The translations under genes were made by a program, and so were the position numbers. A DNA stretch of 37,860 nucleotides from Verrucomicrobiia bacterium. GTDB taxonomy: Bacteria; Verrucomicrobiota; Verrucomicrobiia; Limisphaerales; JAYPXF01. Shown here one piece after another: positions 25,074-33,424 of this stretch. The notes beneath the pieces were generated by a model. It was not told the DNA's origin. It made no database searches and was given only the letters and a program-made list of their open reading frames with translations. Location: contig JADHOF010000006.1 in the NCBI GenBank assembly GCA_016779125.1, positions 1 through 37,860 on the forward strand. Direction: 5' to 3'. The first letter of the stretch is position 1. Each line of letters begins with the position of its first letter.

Positions 25074-26480
25074 CTACTCGGTCTTTTCCAGCCAACCGCC
25101 GGCCTGCTTTGTGGCGGTCTTCTGTGTTTCCGCGAACCAGGCTTTGAGATTGCTGAGCATGGTTTTCGCGCGGGCGGGGTATTCTTTTGCGAGATCCGTC
25201 TTTTCAGATGGATCCCTCGCGAGGTTGTAAAGCTCGACCTTCTCGTTTTCGAAAGTGCCGGGCTTGGCGCGGGGATGAAGGACGTTCAGTTTCCAATGTC
25301 CGTCCCGCATGGCTTCGGAGCGGTTGCCGGCATTGCTCAGCGACGCCCAGTAGAGTGTGCGGGGAATGGGTGACGCAGTGCCGAAGAGCACGGGTGTGAA
25401 ATCGACGCCGTCCAGGGGACGATCGGGAAACCGGGCACCGGCGAGGTTCAACAGCGTGGGCATGACGTCGAGGCTGGTGAGCAGTTGATCGGACACGCCG
25501 CCGGGTTGGATTCGGCCCGGCCACCAGGCGATGGCGGGAACCTTGTGGCCGCCCTCGTAGACGCTGCCCTTGCCGCCGCGCAGATTCGGACTGCCGCTGG
25601 GGAAGTCGGCCGACGGGCCGTTGTCGGAGAAGACGAGCACAAAGGTGTTTTTCTCGATGCCCGTTTCCGACAGGACGCGTTTCAACTGGCCGATGCCCTC
25701 GTCGATCGGGAGCGTCATGCCGCGGTACTTTGCGATGCGCTCCTCCTTGCTGACCTCGCGCCAATTCCAGCGGTCCCATTTTTCGGGGGTGCGTCGGACC
25801 GGATCGCCGGGCACCTGTACAGGGTTGTGGATCGCCTCGTGCGCGACGTAGAGGCAGAAGGGTTTCTCTGACTTTGCGTGGCGTTTTACAAAGTCGAGGG
25901 TGTGACGGTTGATGAGATGGGATGAGTAACCTTCTTCCGGCGTTTCGTTCTTCCCGTGCCACCAGTCGTGGACGTTGTGGTCGCCGACGTGGCTGACGAA
26001 ATCGATGTTGCCGCTGTGATAGCCGATGAATTCGTCGAAACCGTGATTTTGCGGGTGATAATCCGGCGAATTCACCGGATAGCCCTGATGCCATTTGCCG
26101 ATCAGCCCGGTGGTGTAGCCGGCCAGCTTGAGCTGCTCCGCGAAGGTGGTCTCGGATAGCTGGAGTCCCTTGCGGTGCTCGGGGTGATCGGCGACCGGAT
26201 GAATCACCGCCTCGATGCCGGCGCGTTGCTGGTAGCGTCCCGTCAACAGTCCCGCGCGGGTGGGGGAGCAGACGGTGCCGCTGGAATGAAAGTCCGTGAA
26301 GCGCATGCCTTCGGCGGCGAGTTGATCCAGCTCCGGTGTCTTGAAGTAGGGATTCCCAAAACAGCTGAAGCCTTCGTAGCCCATGTCATCCACCATGATG
26401 ACGATCAGGTTGGGACGCTCGGCGGCTGTCAGCGCCGAGGCGAACAGCACGATGCAAGAAAGACGGAGGAACATTTTCAT
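25074..26480 (-). CDS. Secreted type I sulfatase (formylglycine-dependent)
   Basis: 468 residues with a signal peptide at 1-20 (cleavage near TAAE). It is predicted to hydrolyse sulfate esters in the periplasm or outside the cell. The N-terminal metal site is IVIMVDDMGYEG. The formylglycine signature is CSPTRAGLLTG with Cys71 as the residue to be converted, the aerobic CxPxR form. Further active-site blocks are GKWHQG, HEAIHNP and FSDNGPSADF. The ending matches the usual sulfatase C-terminal domain. The maturase is not in the window. Family members act on carbohydrate sulfates such as fucoidan, carrageenan or glycosaminoglycans; which one cannot be told. It lies downstream of the helicase gene by 86 bp on the same strand, and no Shine-Dalgarno sequence precedes the ATG. 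Confidence 0.93.
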   Translation of the reverse strand: MKMFLRLSCIVLFASALTAAERPNLIVIMVDDMGYEGFSCFGNPYFKTPELDQLAAEGMRFTDFHSSGTVCSPTRAGLLTGRYQQRAGIEAVIHPVADHPEHRKGLQLSETTFAEQLKLAGYTTGLIGKWHQGYPVNSPDYHPQNHGFDEFIGYHSGNIDFVSHVGDHNVHDWWHGKNETPEEGYSSHLINRHTLDFVKRHAKSEKPFCLYVAHEAIHNPVQVPGDPVRRTPEKWDRWNWREVSKEERIAKYRGMTLPIDEGIGQLKRVLSETGIEKNTFVLVFSDNGPSADFPSGSPNLRGGKGSVYEGGHKVPAIAWWPGRIQPGGVSDQLLTSLDVMPTLLNLAGARFPDRPLDGVDFTPVLFGTASPIPRTLYWASLSNAGNRSEAMRDGHWKLNVLHPRAKPGTFENEKVELYNLARDPSEKTDLAKEYPARAKTMLSNLKAWFAETQKTATKQAGGWLEKTE

Positions 26481-26566
26481 GGCAAGGAGGCAGTTTTGAG
26501 GGAGGAGGCGTCTACGTCGAGGAAGATGGGCTTGTCTCGTGGCATTGTGACTGACTCCCGATGCGC

Positions 26567-28684
26567 CTACTCGTCCCAGACCCCGTGGTAGGCGCCGAGG
26601 GTGTCGAAGTGGCTGAGGAGTCCGCTGTAAAACGGATGGTTGGCGATGGTGGCGCTGTCGCCGATCACGATCAGTTTTCTGCGGGCCCGGGTCAGGGCGA
26701 CGTTCATTCTTCGGGTGTCCCGCAGGAATCCGATCTCGTTGTCCGGATTGGAGCGGACGAGCGAGAGGATCACGGCTTCCTTTTCCCTTCCCTGAAACCC
26801 GTCGATGCTGCCGATCTCGACGGCTTCGTTTTTCATCTGTTCCCGCAGCAGGCGGACCTGGGCGGTGTAGGGAGTGATGATGGCGATGTCTTGCGGACGG
26901 ACGCCGAGCCCGATCAGGTCCATGGCCTTCCTGATCGCCAGCACGGCTTCCATCGGATTGCCAAGACTGTTGCCGGCGGTTTCGCGCTCCTCTTCGTAGG
27001 AGGAACCCGAGGTGTCAATGAACCGGACCGCGCGGTCCGTGAGTTCATCCGAGGTGACTCCCGGTAGATCATGGAGCAGGTGACCGGCCACCGAGTCGTC
27101 GGCCCGCAGGCTGTCGTCATAGAATTGGGTGGATGAGTAGCGCATGATGTCCTCGTGCATGCGGTATTGAACGAGGAGCGGCTTGCAGACGCGGTCGCCG
27201 TAGAGCCGGACCAATCGTTCCTGCATGCTGATGGCGAATCCTTCATCGGCCGCCGCCTGGGAGATGACGGTGGGCGGCAGTTGGCAGTGATCCCCCGCGA
27301 GGATCAAACGACCGGCGCGCAGCAGGGGAATCCAGCAGGACGGCTCGCTGCACTGGCAGGCCTCATCAATGACCACCAGATCAAAGCGACGCGCCCCGAG
27401 GAGGTCGGAGCTGATGCCGGTGTTCGTGGCGCAGACAACCTCCGCCCGATCCAGAATCTCCTCGGCGATGTTGGCCTCCACTTCCCGCGCGTCCGCCAAC
27501 AGGTCGCGCGCCTCCTCGCGCAGGGACTGGCGGGTGTTGCGGTCCATGTTTCGGGAATCCTTGTCGGCCTTGCGAAACAGGTCCGCGGCCTCGGCTCGAA
27601 ACTTTTTGATCAGGCGTACATCGCGATGTTTCGGAACGAGCGAGCTGAGGCATTGGTCGCGCAGGTGGGGAAGCACGCGGGCCAGGTGGCCGACGCGCAC
27701 GGCGTTGGTGCCCCGGTCCAGCAGGCGTTCAAAGAGATTGTCCACCCCCAGATTGCTGGGAGCGCAGACGAGCACCTTCTGGCCTTGAAGAATGGCCTGC
27801 CGGATGAGTTCCACCAGCGTCCTCGTCTTGCCGGTTCCGGGCGGACCGTGGATGACCGCGATGTCCTTCGCCGAGTCCGCGAAGGTCACCGCCGCCCGCT
27901 GGGATTCGTTCAGGTTCGCGTCCTCGAACCGCAGCCTCGCGGGGGTATTGAAGGCCGGTTCCTTCAGGCCGAGGCAGACATCGCGAAGTTCGCTCAGGCG
28001 ATCGCCCTGGGCATGACGTGCCCGCGACAACGCGGCCCGCGATCTTCGCATGGCGGTTTCGTCATCGGCCGCGTCGATTCGATACAGCGGCTTGTCCGTC
28101 TCGGTGGAGGGGGCCTTGCTGAGCGCGATCTCGATCTCGTTCTTGTCCAGCTTCGTGACGATTCCGCGCTGGGCGGAGCCGCCTTGCTGACCTTGTTCCG
28201 CGATGCGGATGGGGGAGCCGACGGACAACTGGGTCGCCGGCAGGGGCTGCATCGGGCTGCGCCGCCCGAGTATCAGCAGGACATGGCCGCCCAGACCCGT
28301 GTCCTCGGATCGAATCACGAGATTCATCAACGCGGTGCTGGAATCCTGATCGCCGGATGTCTGCTGCCACTCCGCGGCTTGTCGGGCCTCGGCGCTTCGC
28401 TCCATGTCCAGCCAGCGTGTGAGTTTCGTGAAATGGCCCGAGCTGTCGTTGTCCTCGTTCGGAGCCTCGAACCAGACCAGCGTGGTTCGCCCGTTCAGCG
28501 GCTGCCCGTCCAGCCTCTTCGCCAGCCGTGGGCCGGCGGACTCCGGGATGTCGACGCTTGCGTGTCGGCCGAAGATTTCGATGGTCCCCACCTGCTGTTT
28601 TCTCACCTCCTCCGTGTCCAGTATCCAGCGGAGCAACGCGCCCTTGGTGATGCGGGCCGGGAGTGAATCAATCTGGAGCGGCAT
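26567..28684 (-). CDS. SF1 (UPF1/IGHMBP2-like) DNA/RNA helicase with N-terminal DbpA-like RNA-binding domain
   Basis: 705 residues. The C-terminal 450 form an SF1B helicase: Walker A GPPGTGKT at 280-287, Walker B DEACQ from Asp440, motif III LAGDHCQLPPT, motif IV VQYRMHEDIM, motif V SIDGFQGREKEAVI and motif VI VALTRARRKL. The insertion at about 345-410 is charged and helical, as in the UPF1/IGHMBP2 group. Residues about 4-72 (TKGALLRWIL, VGTIEIFGRHASVDIPE, LNGRTTLVW) follow the pattern of the DbpA C-terminal RNA-binding domain, normally attached to DEAD-box helicases that act on 23S rRNA. The middle region (about 90-255) is probably the 1B beta-barrel. A role in rRNA or mRNA handling is an inference. 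It sits between the formate dehydrogenase genes and the sulfatase without obvious functional link. Confidence 0.88.
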   Translation of the reverse strand: MPLQIDSLPARITKGALLRWILDTEEVRKQQVGTIEIFGRHASVDIPESAGPRLAKRLDGQPLNGRTTLVWFEAPNEDNDSSGHFTKLTRWLDMERSAEARQAAEWQQTSGDQDSSTALMNLVIRSEDTGLGGHVLLILGRRSPMQPLPATQLSVGSPIRIAEQGQQGGSAQRGIVTKLDKNEIEIALSKAPSTETDKPLYRIDAADDETAMRRSRAALSRARHAQGDRLSELRDVCLGLKEPAFNTPARLRFEDANLNESQRAAVTFADSAKDIAVIHGPPGTGKTRTLVELIRQAILQGQKVLVCAPSNLGVDNLFERLLDRGTNAVRVGHLARVLPHLRDQCLSSLVPKHRDVRLIKKFRAEAADLFRKADKDSRNMDRNTRQSLREEARDLLADAREVEANIAEEILDRAEVVCATNTGISSDLLGARRFDLVVIDEACQCSEPSCWIPLLRAGRLILAGDHCQLPPTVISQAAADEGFAISMQERLVRLYGDRVCKPLLVQYRMHEDIMRYSSTQFYDDSLRADDSVAGHLLHDLPGVTSDELTDRAVRFIDTSGSSYEEERETAGNSLGNPMEAVLAIRKAMDLIGLGVRPQDIAIITPYTAQVRLLREQMKNEAVEIGSIDGFQGREKEAVILSLVRSNPDNEIGFLRDTRRMNVALTRARRKLIVIGDSATIANHPFYSGLLSHFDTLGAYHGVWDE

Positions 28685-28768
28685 GAAGTGTCAGGTGGAT
28701 CTGGCGAGGGGAACGGGCCGCCATTCGCGCATTCATCCGATTTCCTCCGTGAAATTCGTGGTCGAGTT

Positions 28769-31486
28769 TCAGGCGGGCTTGTGGCGGCCTTTGGATTTGC
28801 GGATGCGGACGGAGACGACCTTGTATTCTGGGCAGAGAGCCTCGGAATCATGAACGTCGCTGGTGATGTTGTTGATCATGATTTCGGGGAAGTGAAAGGT
28901 TGTGCTGAGGACGCCGGGTTTGACCTCCTCGGTGATCACGGCTTTCACGTCCGCCTTGCCTCTTCTTGATTCCAGGCAGACGGAGTCGCCATCGGTGATG
29001 AAATGTTTCTCGGCGTCGCTCGGGTTGATCATGAGGAGGTCCTCCGTGATGATGTCGCCGTTGGGGGTTCGCCGGGTCATCGCGCCGCAGTTGTAGTGTT
29101 GCAGGACGCGGTTGGTGGTGAGGATGTAGGGGAAGTCCTTCTCGTTTTCGCTGACCTCCCGCGTTTCCACGAAAGGGGAGTATTGGACGAAGCCTTTGCC
29201 TCGTTTGAAGGTTTCGGTGTGAAGGATCTTTGTGTCCTCGCCACCGGGTTTGACCGGCCATTGTTTCCCGTTGTCGCCGAGTTCATCCCAGACCACGCCG
29301 GCGAAGAAGGGGACGATTTGGCTGATCTCCTCCAGCATGGTGGCGGCTTCGTAATCCGCCTGCTCGTAGCCGAGTCGATTCATGATATCGACGATGATCT
29401 GCCCGTCGGATTTGGTGCCGGGAAGCGGTTCGACAACCGCGTTGACGCGTTGGATGCGGCGTTCGCCGTTGGTGAAGGTGCCGTTCTTTTCCAGGAAGGA
29501 GGCTCCCGGCAGGACGACGTCGGCCATCTTGGCGGTTTCGGTCATGAACAATTCCTGAACCACCAGGAGGTCGAGTTTGTTCAACGCGGCCATGACCTTC
29601 TGGGTGTTCGGGTCCGTCTGGACGATGTCCTCGCCGATGATCCACATGGCCTTGAGTTTGTCATCCAGGGCGGCGTCGAACATTTCGGGGATCTTGTATC
29701 CGATGTGGGAGGGAAGCTTTGCGCGGTAGAAATCCTCGTAGAGTTTTTGATTCTCCGGCTTGGTGACGTTCATGTAGCCCGCGCCCTGGTGGGGTTGGGC
29801 TCCCATGTCGGCGGCCCCCTGGACGTTGTTTTGACCCCGGAGCGGATTCACACCGACGCCCGGGCGGCCGATGTTGCCGGTGAGCATGGCGAGGTTCGCG
29901 ATCTGCTGAACGGTGAAGGTGCCCTGGAAATGCTCGGTGACGCCGAGGCCGTGGAAGGACATGGCGTTGCCGGCGGTGGCGTAGGCGATGGCGGCGGCGC
30001 GGACGTCCTCGCGTTTGACGCCGCTGACCTTTTCAAGCGCGTCGAGGTCGATGTTCTCGATCTCGGTCTTGAAGTCGTCGAAGCCTTCCGTACGGGTGGT
30101 GATGAAGTCCTGATGAACCAGTCCTTCTTGCACAATGTAATGCAACATCATGTTCAGCACTGCGACGTTGGTGCCGGGGCGCAATTGAAGGAAATGGTCG
30201 GCGTAGCGCGCGAGCTCGGTTTTTCGCGGATCAATGACGATCAGCGTCTTGCCGCCCATGGCCTGCTGCTTGAGCTTCGCGCCGGTGACGGGATGGGCGT
30301 CGGTGGGGTTGGCCCCAATGACGAGCATGCAGTCGGTGTGTTCCAGATCGGCGATCGAATTGGTGGCCGCTCCGGTGCCATAGGATCGCTGCATGCCGAG
30401 CGCGGTGGGCGAGTGGCAGACGCGGGCGCAACAGTCGATGTTGTTCGTTCCGATGACGGCGCGGATGAATTTCTGCATGAGGTAGTTTTCCTCATTGGTG
30501 CAGCGGGCGCTTGAAATGCCGGCGATGAAATCGGGTCCGTTCGTCGTCTTGATGTCGCGCAGTTTCGCCTCGATGAAATCGTAGGCCTCGTCCCAGGTGG
30601 CTTCGACAAATTTGCCGTCCCTCTTGATCAACGGGGAGCGGAGACGTTCAGGGTGGTTGTAGAACTTGAAGGCGTAGCGCCCCTTCAGGCAGGTGTGTCC
30701 CTGGTTGACTTCGGCGTCGTATGGGGCGCGGATGCTGTGGATGTTGTCGTTGGTTGAGGCGACCTCGAGATTGCAGCCGACGCCGCAATAGGTGCAGACG
30801 GTGCGCGTCTTCTTCTGGCTGGCGAGGCCCTTGGAAAAATAGATGTCGGAAATGGCGGCGGTGGGGCAGGTCTGGGCGCAGGCTCCGCAGCTGACACAGT
30901 CCGATTCGCCGAAGGGGCTGTCCGTGCTTTTGATGATGCGGTTGTCGAAGCCTCGGCCGGCCATGCTCAGCACGAACTCGCCCTGAATCTCGTCGCAAGC
31001 CCGGACGCATCGGTAGCAGTTGATGCACTTCGAGAGGTCCGAGGTCATGTAGGGATGACTGAGGTCCTTCTTCCGATCGAGGTGATTTTTTCCCGCCGGA
31101 TAGCGGACCTCGTGAATGCCGACGCGGGCGGCGACGGTCTGGAGTTCGCAGTTGCCGTTGACTTCGCAGGTCAGGCAGTCGAGCGGGTGATCCGTCAGAA
31201 CCAGTTCGATGATATTGCGGCGGAGCCGCTGGACATTCTCCGAGTCCGGATAGATGTGGTAGCCCTCCTGGATCGGCGTGTGGCAGGAGGCCATGACCTT
31301 GGAGCGGCCGCCCTTCGCGAGCGCGACATCGACGCTGCAGACGCGGCACGAGCCGAAGGGTTTGAGATTGGGCGCGTCGCAGAGGGTCGGAACGGAGTCG
31401 GGTCCGAGGTGGCGGCGCAGGAAGGAGATGATGGTTTCTCCGTCTTTGATTTCCCGCGGACGATCGTTGATGTAGGCGAGTTTCAT
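28769..31486 (-). CDS. fdhF: NAD-dependent formate dehydrogenase, catalytic alpha subunit (Mo/W-bis-MGD, Cys form)
   Basis: 905 residues, the long NAD-linked form. It oxidises formate to CO2 in the cytoplasm. The N-terminus is a NuoG-like [2Fe-2S] domain (Cys36, Cys47, Cys50, Cys68), then the His-Cys3 cluster (DHPLDCLTCEVNGNC), then a double [4Fe-4S] ferredoxin block (CINCYRCVRAC and CVSCGACAQTC). The molybdopterin part starts with a further cluster (CTYCGVGC...CLKGRYAF) and reaches the active site CARVCHSP, where Cys357 takes the place of selenocysteine and His358 follows. The C-terminal domain (about 790-905) is a normal molydopterin dinucleotide-binding fold. The diaphorase subunit gene lies 125 bp upstream in the same direction; fdhD and a separate gamma subunit are not in the window. 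Confidence 0.93.
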   Translation of the reverse strand: MKLAYINDRPREIKDGETIISFLRRHLGPDSVPTLCDAPNLKPFGSCRVCSVDVALAKGGRSKVMASCHTPIQEGYHIYPDSENVQRLRRNIIELVLTDHPLDCLTCEVNGNCELQTVAARVGIHEVRYPAGKNHLDRKKDLSHPYMTSDLSKCINCYRCVRACDEIQGEFVLSMAGRGFDNRIIKSTDSPFGESDCVSCGACAQTCPTAAISDIYFSKGLASQKKTRTVCTYCGVGCNLEVASTNDNIHSIRAPYDAEVNQGHTCLKGRYAFKFYNHPERLRSPLIKRDGKFVEATWDEAYDFIEAKLRDIKTTNGPDFIAGISSARCTNEENYLMQKFIRAVIGTNNIDCCARVCHSPTALGMQRSYGTGAATNSIADLEHTDCMLVIGANPTDAHPVTGAKLKQQAMGGKTLIVIDPRKTELARYADHFLQLRPGTNVAVLNMMLHYIVQEGLVHQDFITTRTEGFDDFKTEIENIDLDALEKVSGVKREDVRAAAIAYATAGNAMSFHGLGVTEHFQGTFTVQQIANLAMLTGNIGRPGVGVNPLRGQNNVQGAADMGAQPHQGAGYMNVTKPENQKLYEDFYRAKLPSHIGYKIPEMFDAALDDKLKAMWIIGEDIVQTDPNTQKVMAALNKLDLLVVQELFMTETAKMADVVLPGASFLEKNGTFTNGERRIQRVNAVVEPLPGTKSDGQIIVDIMNRLGYEQADYEAATMLEEISQIVPFFAGVVWDELGDNGKQWPVKPGGEDTKILHTETFKRGKGFVQYSPFVETREVSENEKDFPYILTTNRVLQHYNCGAMTRRTPNGDIITEDLLMINPSDAEKHFITDGDSVCLESRRGKADVKAVITEEVKPGVLSTTFHFPEIMINNITSDVHDSEALCPEYKVVSVRIRKSKGRHKPA

Positions 31487-31530
31487 GAGGGGAGTGATGG
31501 CGTGACTGGGTCGGGTTGATCTCCCGTATT

Positions 31531-31584
31531 CCTACTCGTAATCGAGACGTTCGGAATTCGATTGGGAGCACGATTGCGAGAAGG
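31531..31584. repeat. Palindromic intergenic element, copy B
   Basis: The left arm at 31531-31544 (CCTACTCGTAATCG) and right arm at 31571-31584 (CGATTGCGAGAAGG) pair over 14 positions with one mismatch and one G-T wobble around a 26-nt loop. It shares with copy A (24984-25042) the CTCGTAATCG arm, the CGATTGGG loop motif (31559-31566) and the spacing of 13 nt from that motif to the right-arm GATTGCGAG. It lies about 27 nt after the diaphorase stop, inside the presumed formate dehydrogenase operon. Confidence 0.7.
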
Positions 31585-31611
31585 AGTCAGAATCGGTTGC
31601 ATCGGGTTGGC

Positions 31612-33270
31612 TCAATTCTTCGTGAAGTAGGGAGCCAGCTCGTCCTTGAAGTATTCAAGCGCGTTTCGGATTGGCAGCGGCACCCCGCCGCCGAGGGCGC
31701 AGAGCGAGCCGGTTTCCAGCGTGTGCAGGAGGTCGTCGAAGAGTTGCTCGTTGATCTTGTAGTCCTCGCTCTGGCTTTTGGCGCAGAGTTCGTGTCCCCG
31801 AACGGAGCCGAGTCGGCAGGGGAAGCACTTGCCGCAGCTTTCGGCGGCGGTGAATTCGAGCAGGTGTTCGATGTAGCGGATCATCGGGAAATCTTCCGGG
31901 ATCGAAACCACGGAGGCGTGTCCCAGCAGAAAGCGGTTTTGCGCGAAGGATTCAAAATCGATGGAGAGGTCCGGAATGCGATGAATGGGAACCATGCCTC
32001 CCAGCGGTCCTCCGATCTGCACGGCCTTGACGCGGGATTTGAAGCCGCCGCCGAGTTCGTTCAGCACAAACGAGAGCGGCGTTCCCATATCGACCTCATA
32101 CATGCCGGGCCTCATGAAATGCCCGTCCAGGCAGACGAGTTTTGTGCCGGAGGATTTCTCCGTGCCGATGGCCTTGTAGGCCGCGCCGCCGTTTTTGAGG
32201 ATCCACGGAACGGCGGCGAGCGTTTCGACATTGTTGACGACGGTGGGCTTGTTGAAGAGGCCTTCCTGTGTGGGATAAGGCGGGCGGACACGCACCTCGG
32301 GGCGCTGGCCTTCGATGGAGCTCAGAAGGGCTGTTTCCTCGCCGCAGATGTAGGCACCGCGCGCGGTGATCACCTTGAAGTCGAAGCTGAAACCGGTTCC
32401 CCGAATGTCCGAACCGAGCAGGCCGCGCTCGCGAAGTTCGGCGATGGCCGCTTCTGCGATCCCGATTGCCTCGGGGTATTCCGCGCGAATGTAGACGACG
32501 CCCCATTTGGCTCCGACGATGTAGCCGGCGGCCATCATTCCCAAGAGCACGGCATGGGGACGGTTTTCCAGAAGATAACGATCCGAGTAGGCGCCGGGAT
32601 CGCCCTCGTCCGCGTTGAGGACGATGAACTTGGTGTCGTTCTTGACGACCTTGCAGGATTCGAGTTTCAGGCCGAGCGGGAAGCCCGCCCCGCCGCGTCC
32701 GCGCAGTCCGGAGGTTTTGATTTCGTCCAGCAACTCGTCGGGGCTCTCGCTCAAGGCGTGGAGCAGCGTGCCGTAGAATTCTTCCAGGTCGCCCGTCGGC
32801 AGTGTCAGTACGGGGGTTCCATGCTGGCCGACGTGGTATTCATCCGATCGGAGGGATTCCGTGGATCGGGCCGCCTCGGCGATCTCCGCAGGTGAAAGCG
32901 CGGAGCAATTGCGGTTCCTCAATTGGAAGGCCCCGTTCTCGTGGCAACGGCCCAGGCAACAGATGTGGCCGATCTCGGAATCCTCGAAGTGCTTGCGAAG
33001 TTCCGATTTCACGGCGTCCTGCGTGCCCGCCGTCATGCAGGCGGTTCCGTTGCAGACGTAGGCCTTCTTGCCCTGGTTCTCCGGCTTCAGGAAATCGTAG
33101 AAGGTGGCCGCGCCGTAGGTGTTCGCCTTGCCGATCAGAAACTCCTCGGCGAGCGTCTCCAAATCACGCGGATCAGGTGTGCCGGTTTCCGCCGCCAGAT
33201 CTCCAAGACGCTCGAAAAGGTTGTTCGCCAGCGCCTTGCGTCCCGACAGTTCACTCAGGTTCTTGGACAT
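31612..33270 (-). CDS. fdsB: Formate dehydrogenase diaphorase subunit, NuoE-NuoF fusion
   Basis: 552 residues from the ATG at 33270 (MSKNLSELSG); the frame is open for seven more codons upstream from a TTG. Residues about 10-140 are a NuoE-like thioredoxin-fold [2Fe-2S] domain with CNGTACMTAG and CCLGRCHENG. From about 180 it is NuoF-like: NADH site GRGGAGFPLGLK, FMN site NADEGDPGAYSDRY, and the C-terminal [4Fe-4S] cluster ESCGKCFPCR with the fourth cysteine in SLCALGGG. Electrons from formate would pass through it to NAD+. Complex I itself is not encoded here; the fusion and pairing with the alpha subunit support a soluble formate dehydrogenase. Because E and F are fused, a separate gamma subunit gene is not needed. 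Divergent from the PSD1 gene at 33425. Confidence 0.9.
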   Translation of the reverse strand: MSKNLSELSGRKALANNLFERLGDLAAETGTPDPRDLETLAEEFLIGKANTYGAATFYDFLKPENQGKKAYVCNGTACMTAGTQDAVKSELRKHFEDSEIGHICCLGRCHENGAFQLRNRNCSALSPAEIAEAARSTESLRSDEYHVGQHGTPVLTLPTGDLEEFYGTLLHALSESPDELLDEIKTSGLRGRGGAGFPLGLKLESCKVVKNDTKFIVLNADEGDPGAYSDRYLLENRPHAVLLGMMAAGYIVGAKWGVVYIRAEYPEAIGIAEAAIAELRERGLLGSDIRGTGFSFDFKVITARGAYICGEETALLSSIEGQRPEVRVRPPYPTQEGLFNKPTVVNNVETLAAVPWILKNGGAAYKAIGTEKSSGTKLVCLDGHFMRPGMYEVDMGTPLSFVLNELGGGFKSRVKAVQIGGPLGGMVPIHRIPDLSIDFESFAQNRFLLGHASVVSIPEDFPMIRYIEHLLEFTAAESCGKCFPCRLGSVRGHELCAKSQSEDYKINEQLFDDLLHTLETGSLCALGGGVPLPIRNALEYFKDELAPYFTKN

Positions 33271-33424
33271 GGTTTCGCCGGAACTATGCAAGGCGTCGAA
33301 TTCCTGGACGAGTCCTAATAGAAGTCTTTCGACCTATCGCGGCCGGCCGGGTTTTCGGATTCCAAGATTGTCCGCGATGCGGGTGATTGGTAATACCGGG
33401 ACCATTCCCGAGAGACGTCCTCGT

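Noticed and set aside
26481-26566. Possible third copy of the palindromic element between the helicase and sulfatase genes
   Set aside because: It has GGAGG-rich and TACTCGTCC stretches but neither the CTCGTAATCG arm nor the GATTGCGAG arm, so it does not belong to the same family.
27155-28666. Open frame (503 codons) on the plus strand
   Set aside because: It is the antisense image of the SF1 helicase gene, whose motifs I to VI are intact on the minus strand.
29003-30514. Open frame (503 codons) on the plus strand
   Set aside because: It is antisense to the formate dehydrogenase alpha subunit and lacks any recognisable domain.
33385-33405. Short palindrome-like GGTAATACC near the PSD1 start as an operator
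   Set aside because: The match is short and imperfect and has no second copy nearby; chance is enough.
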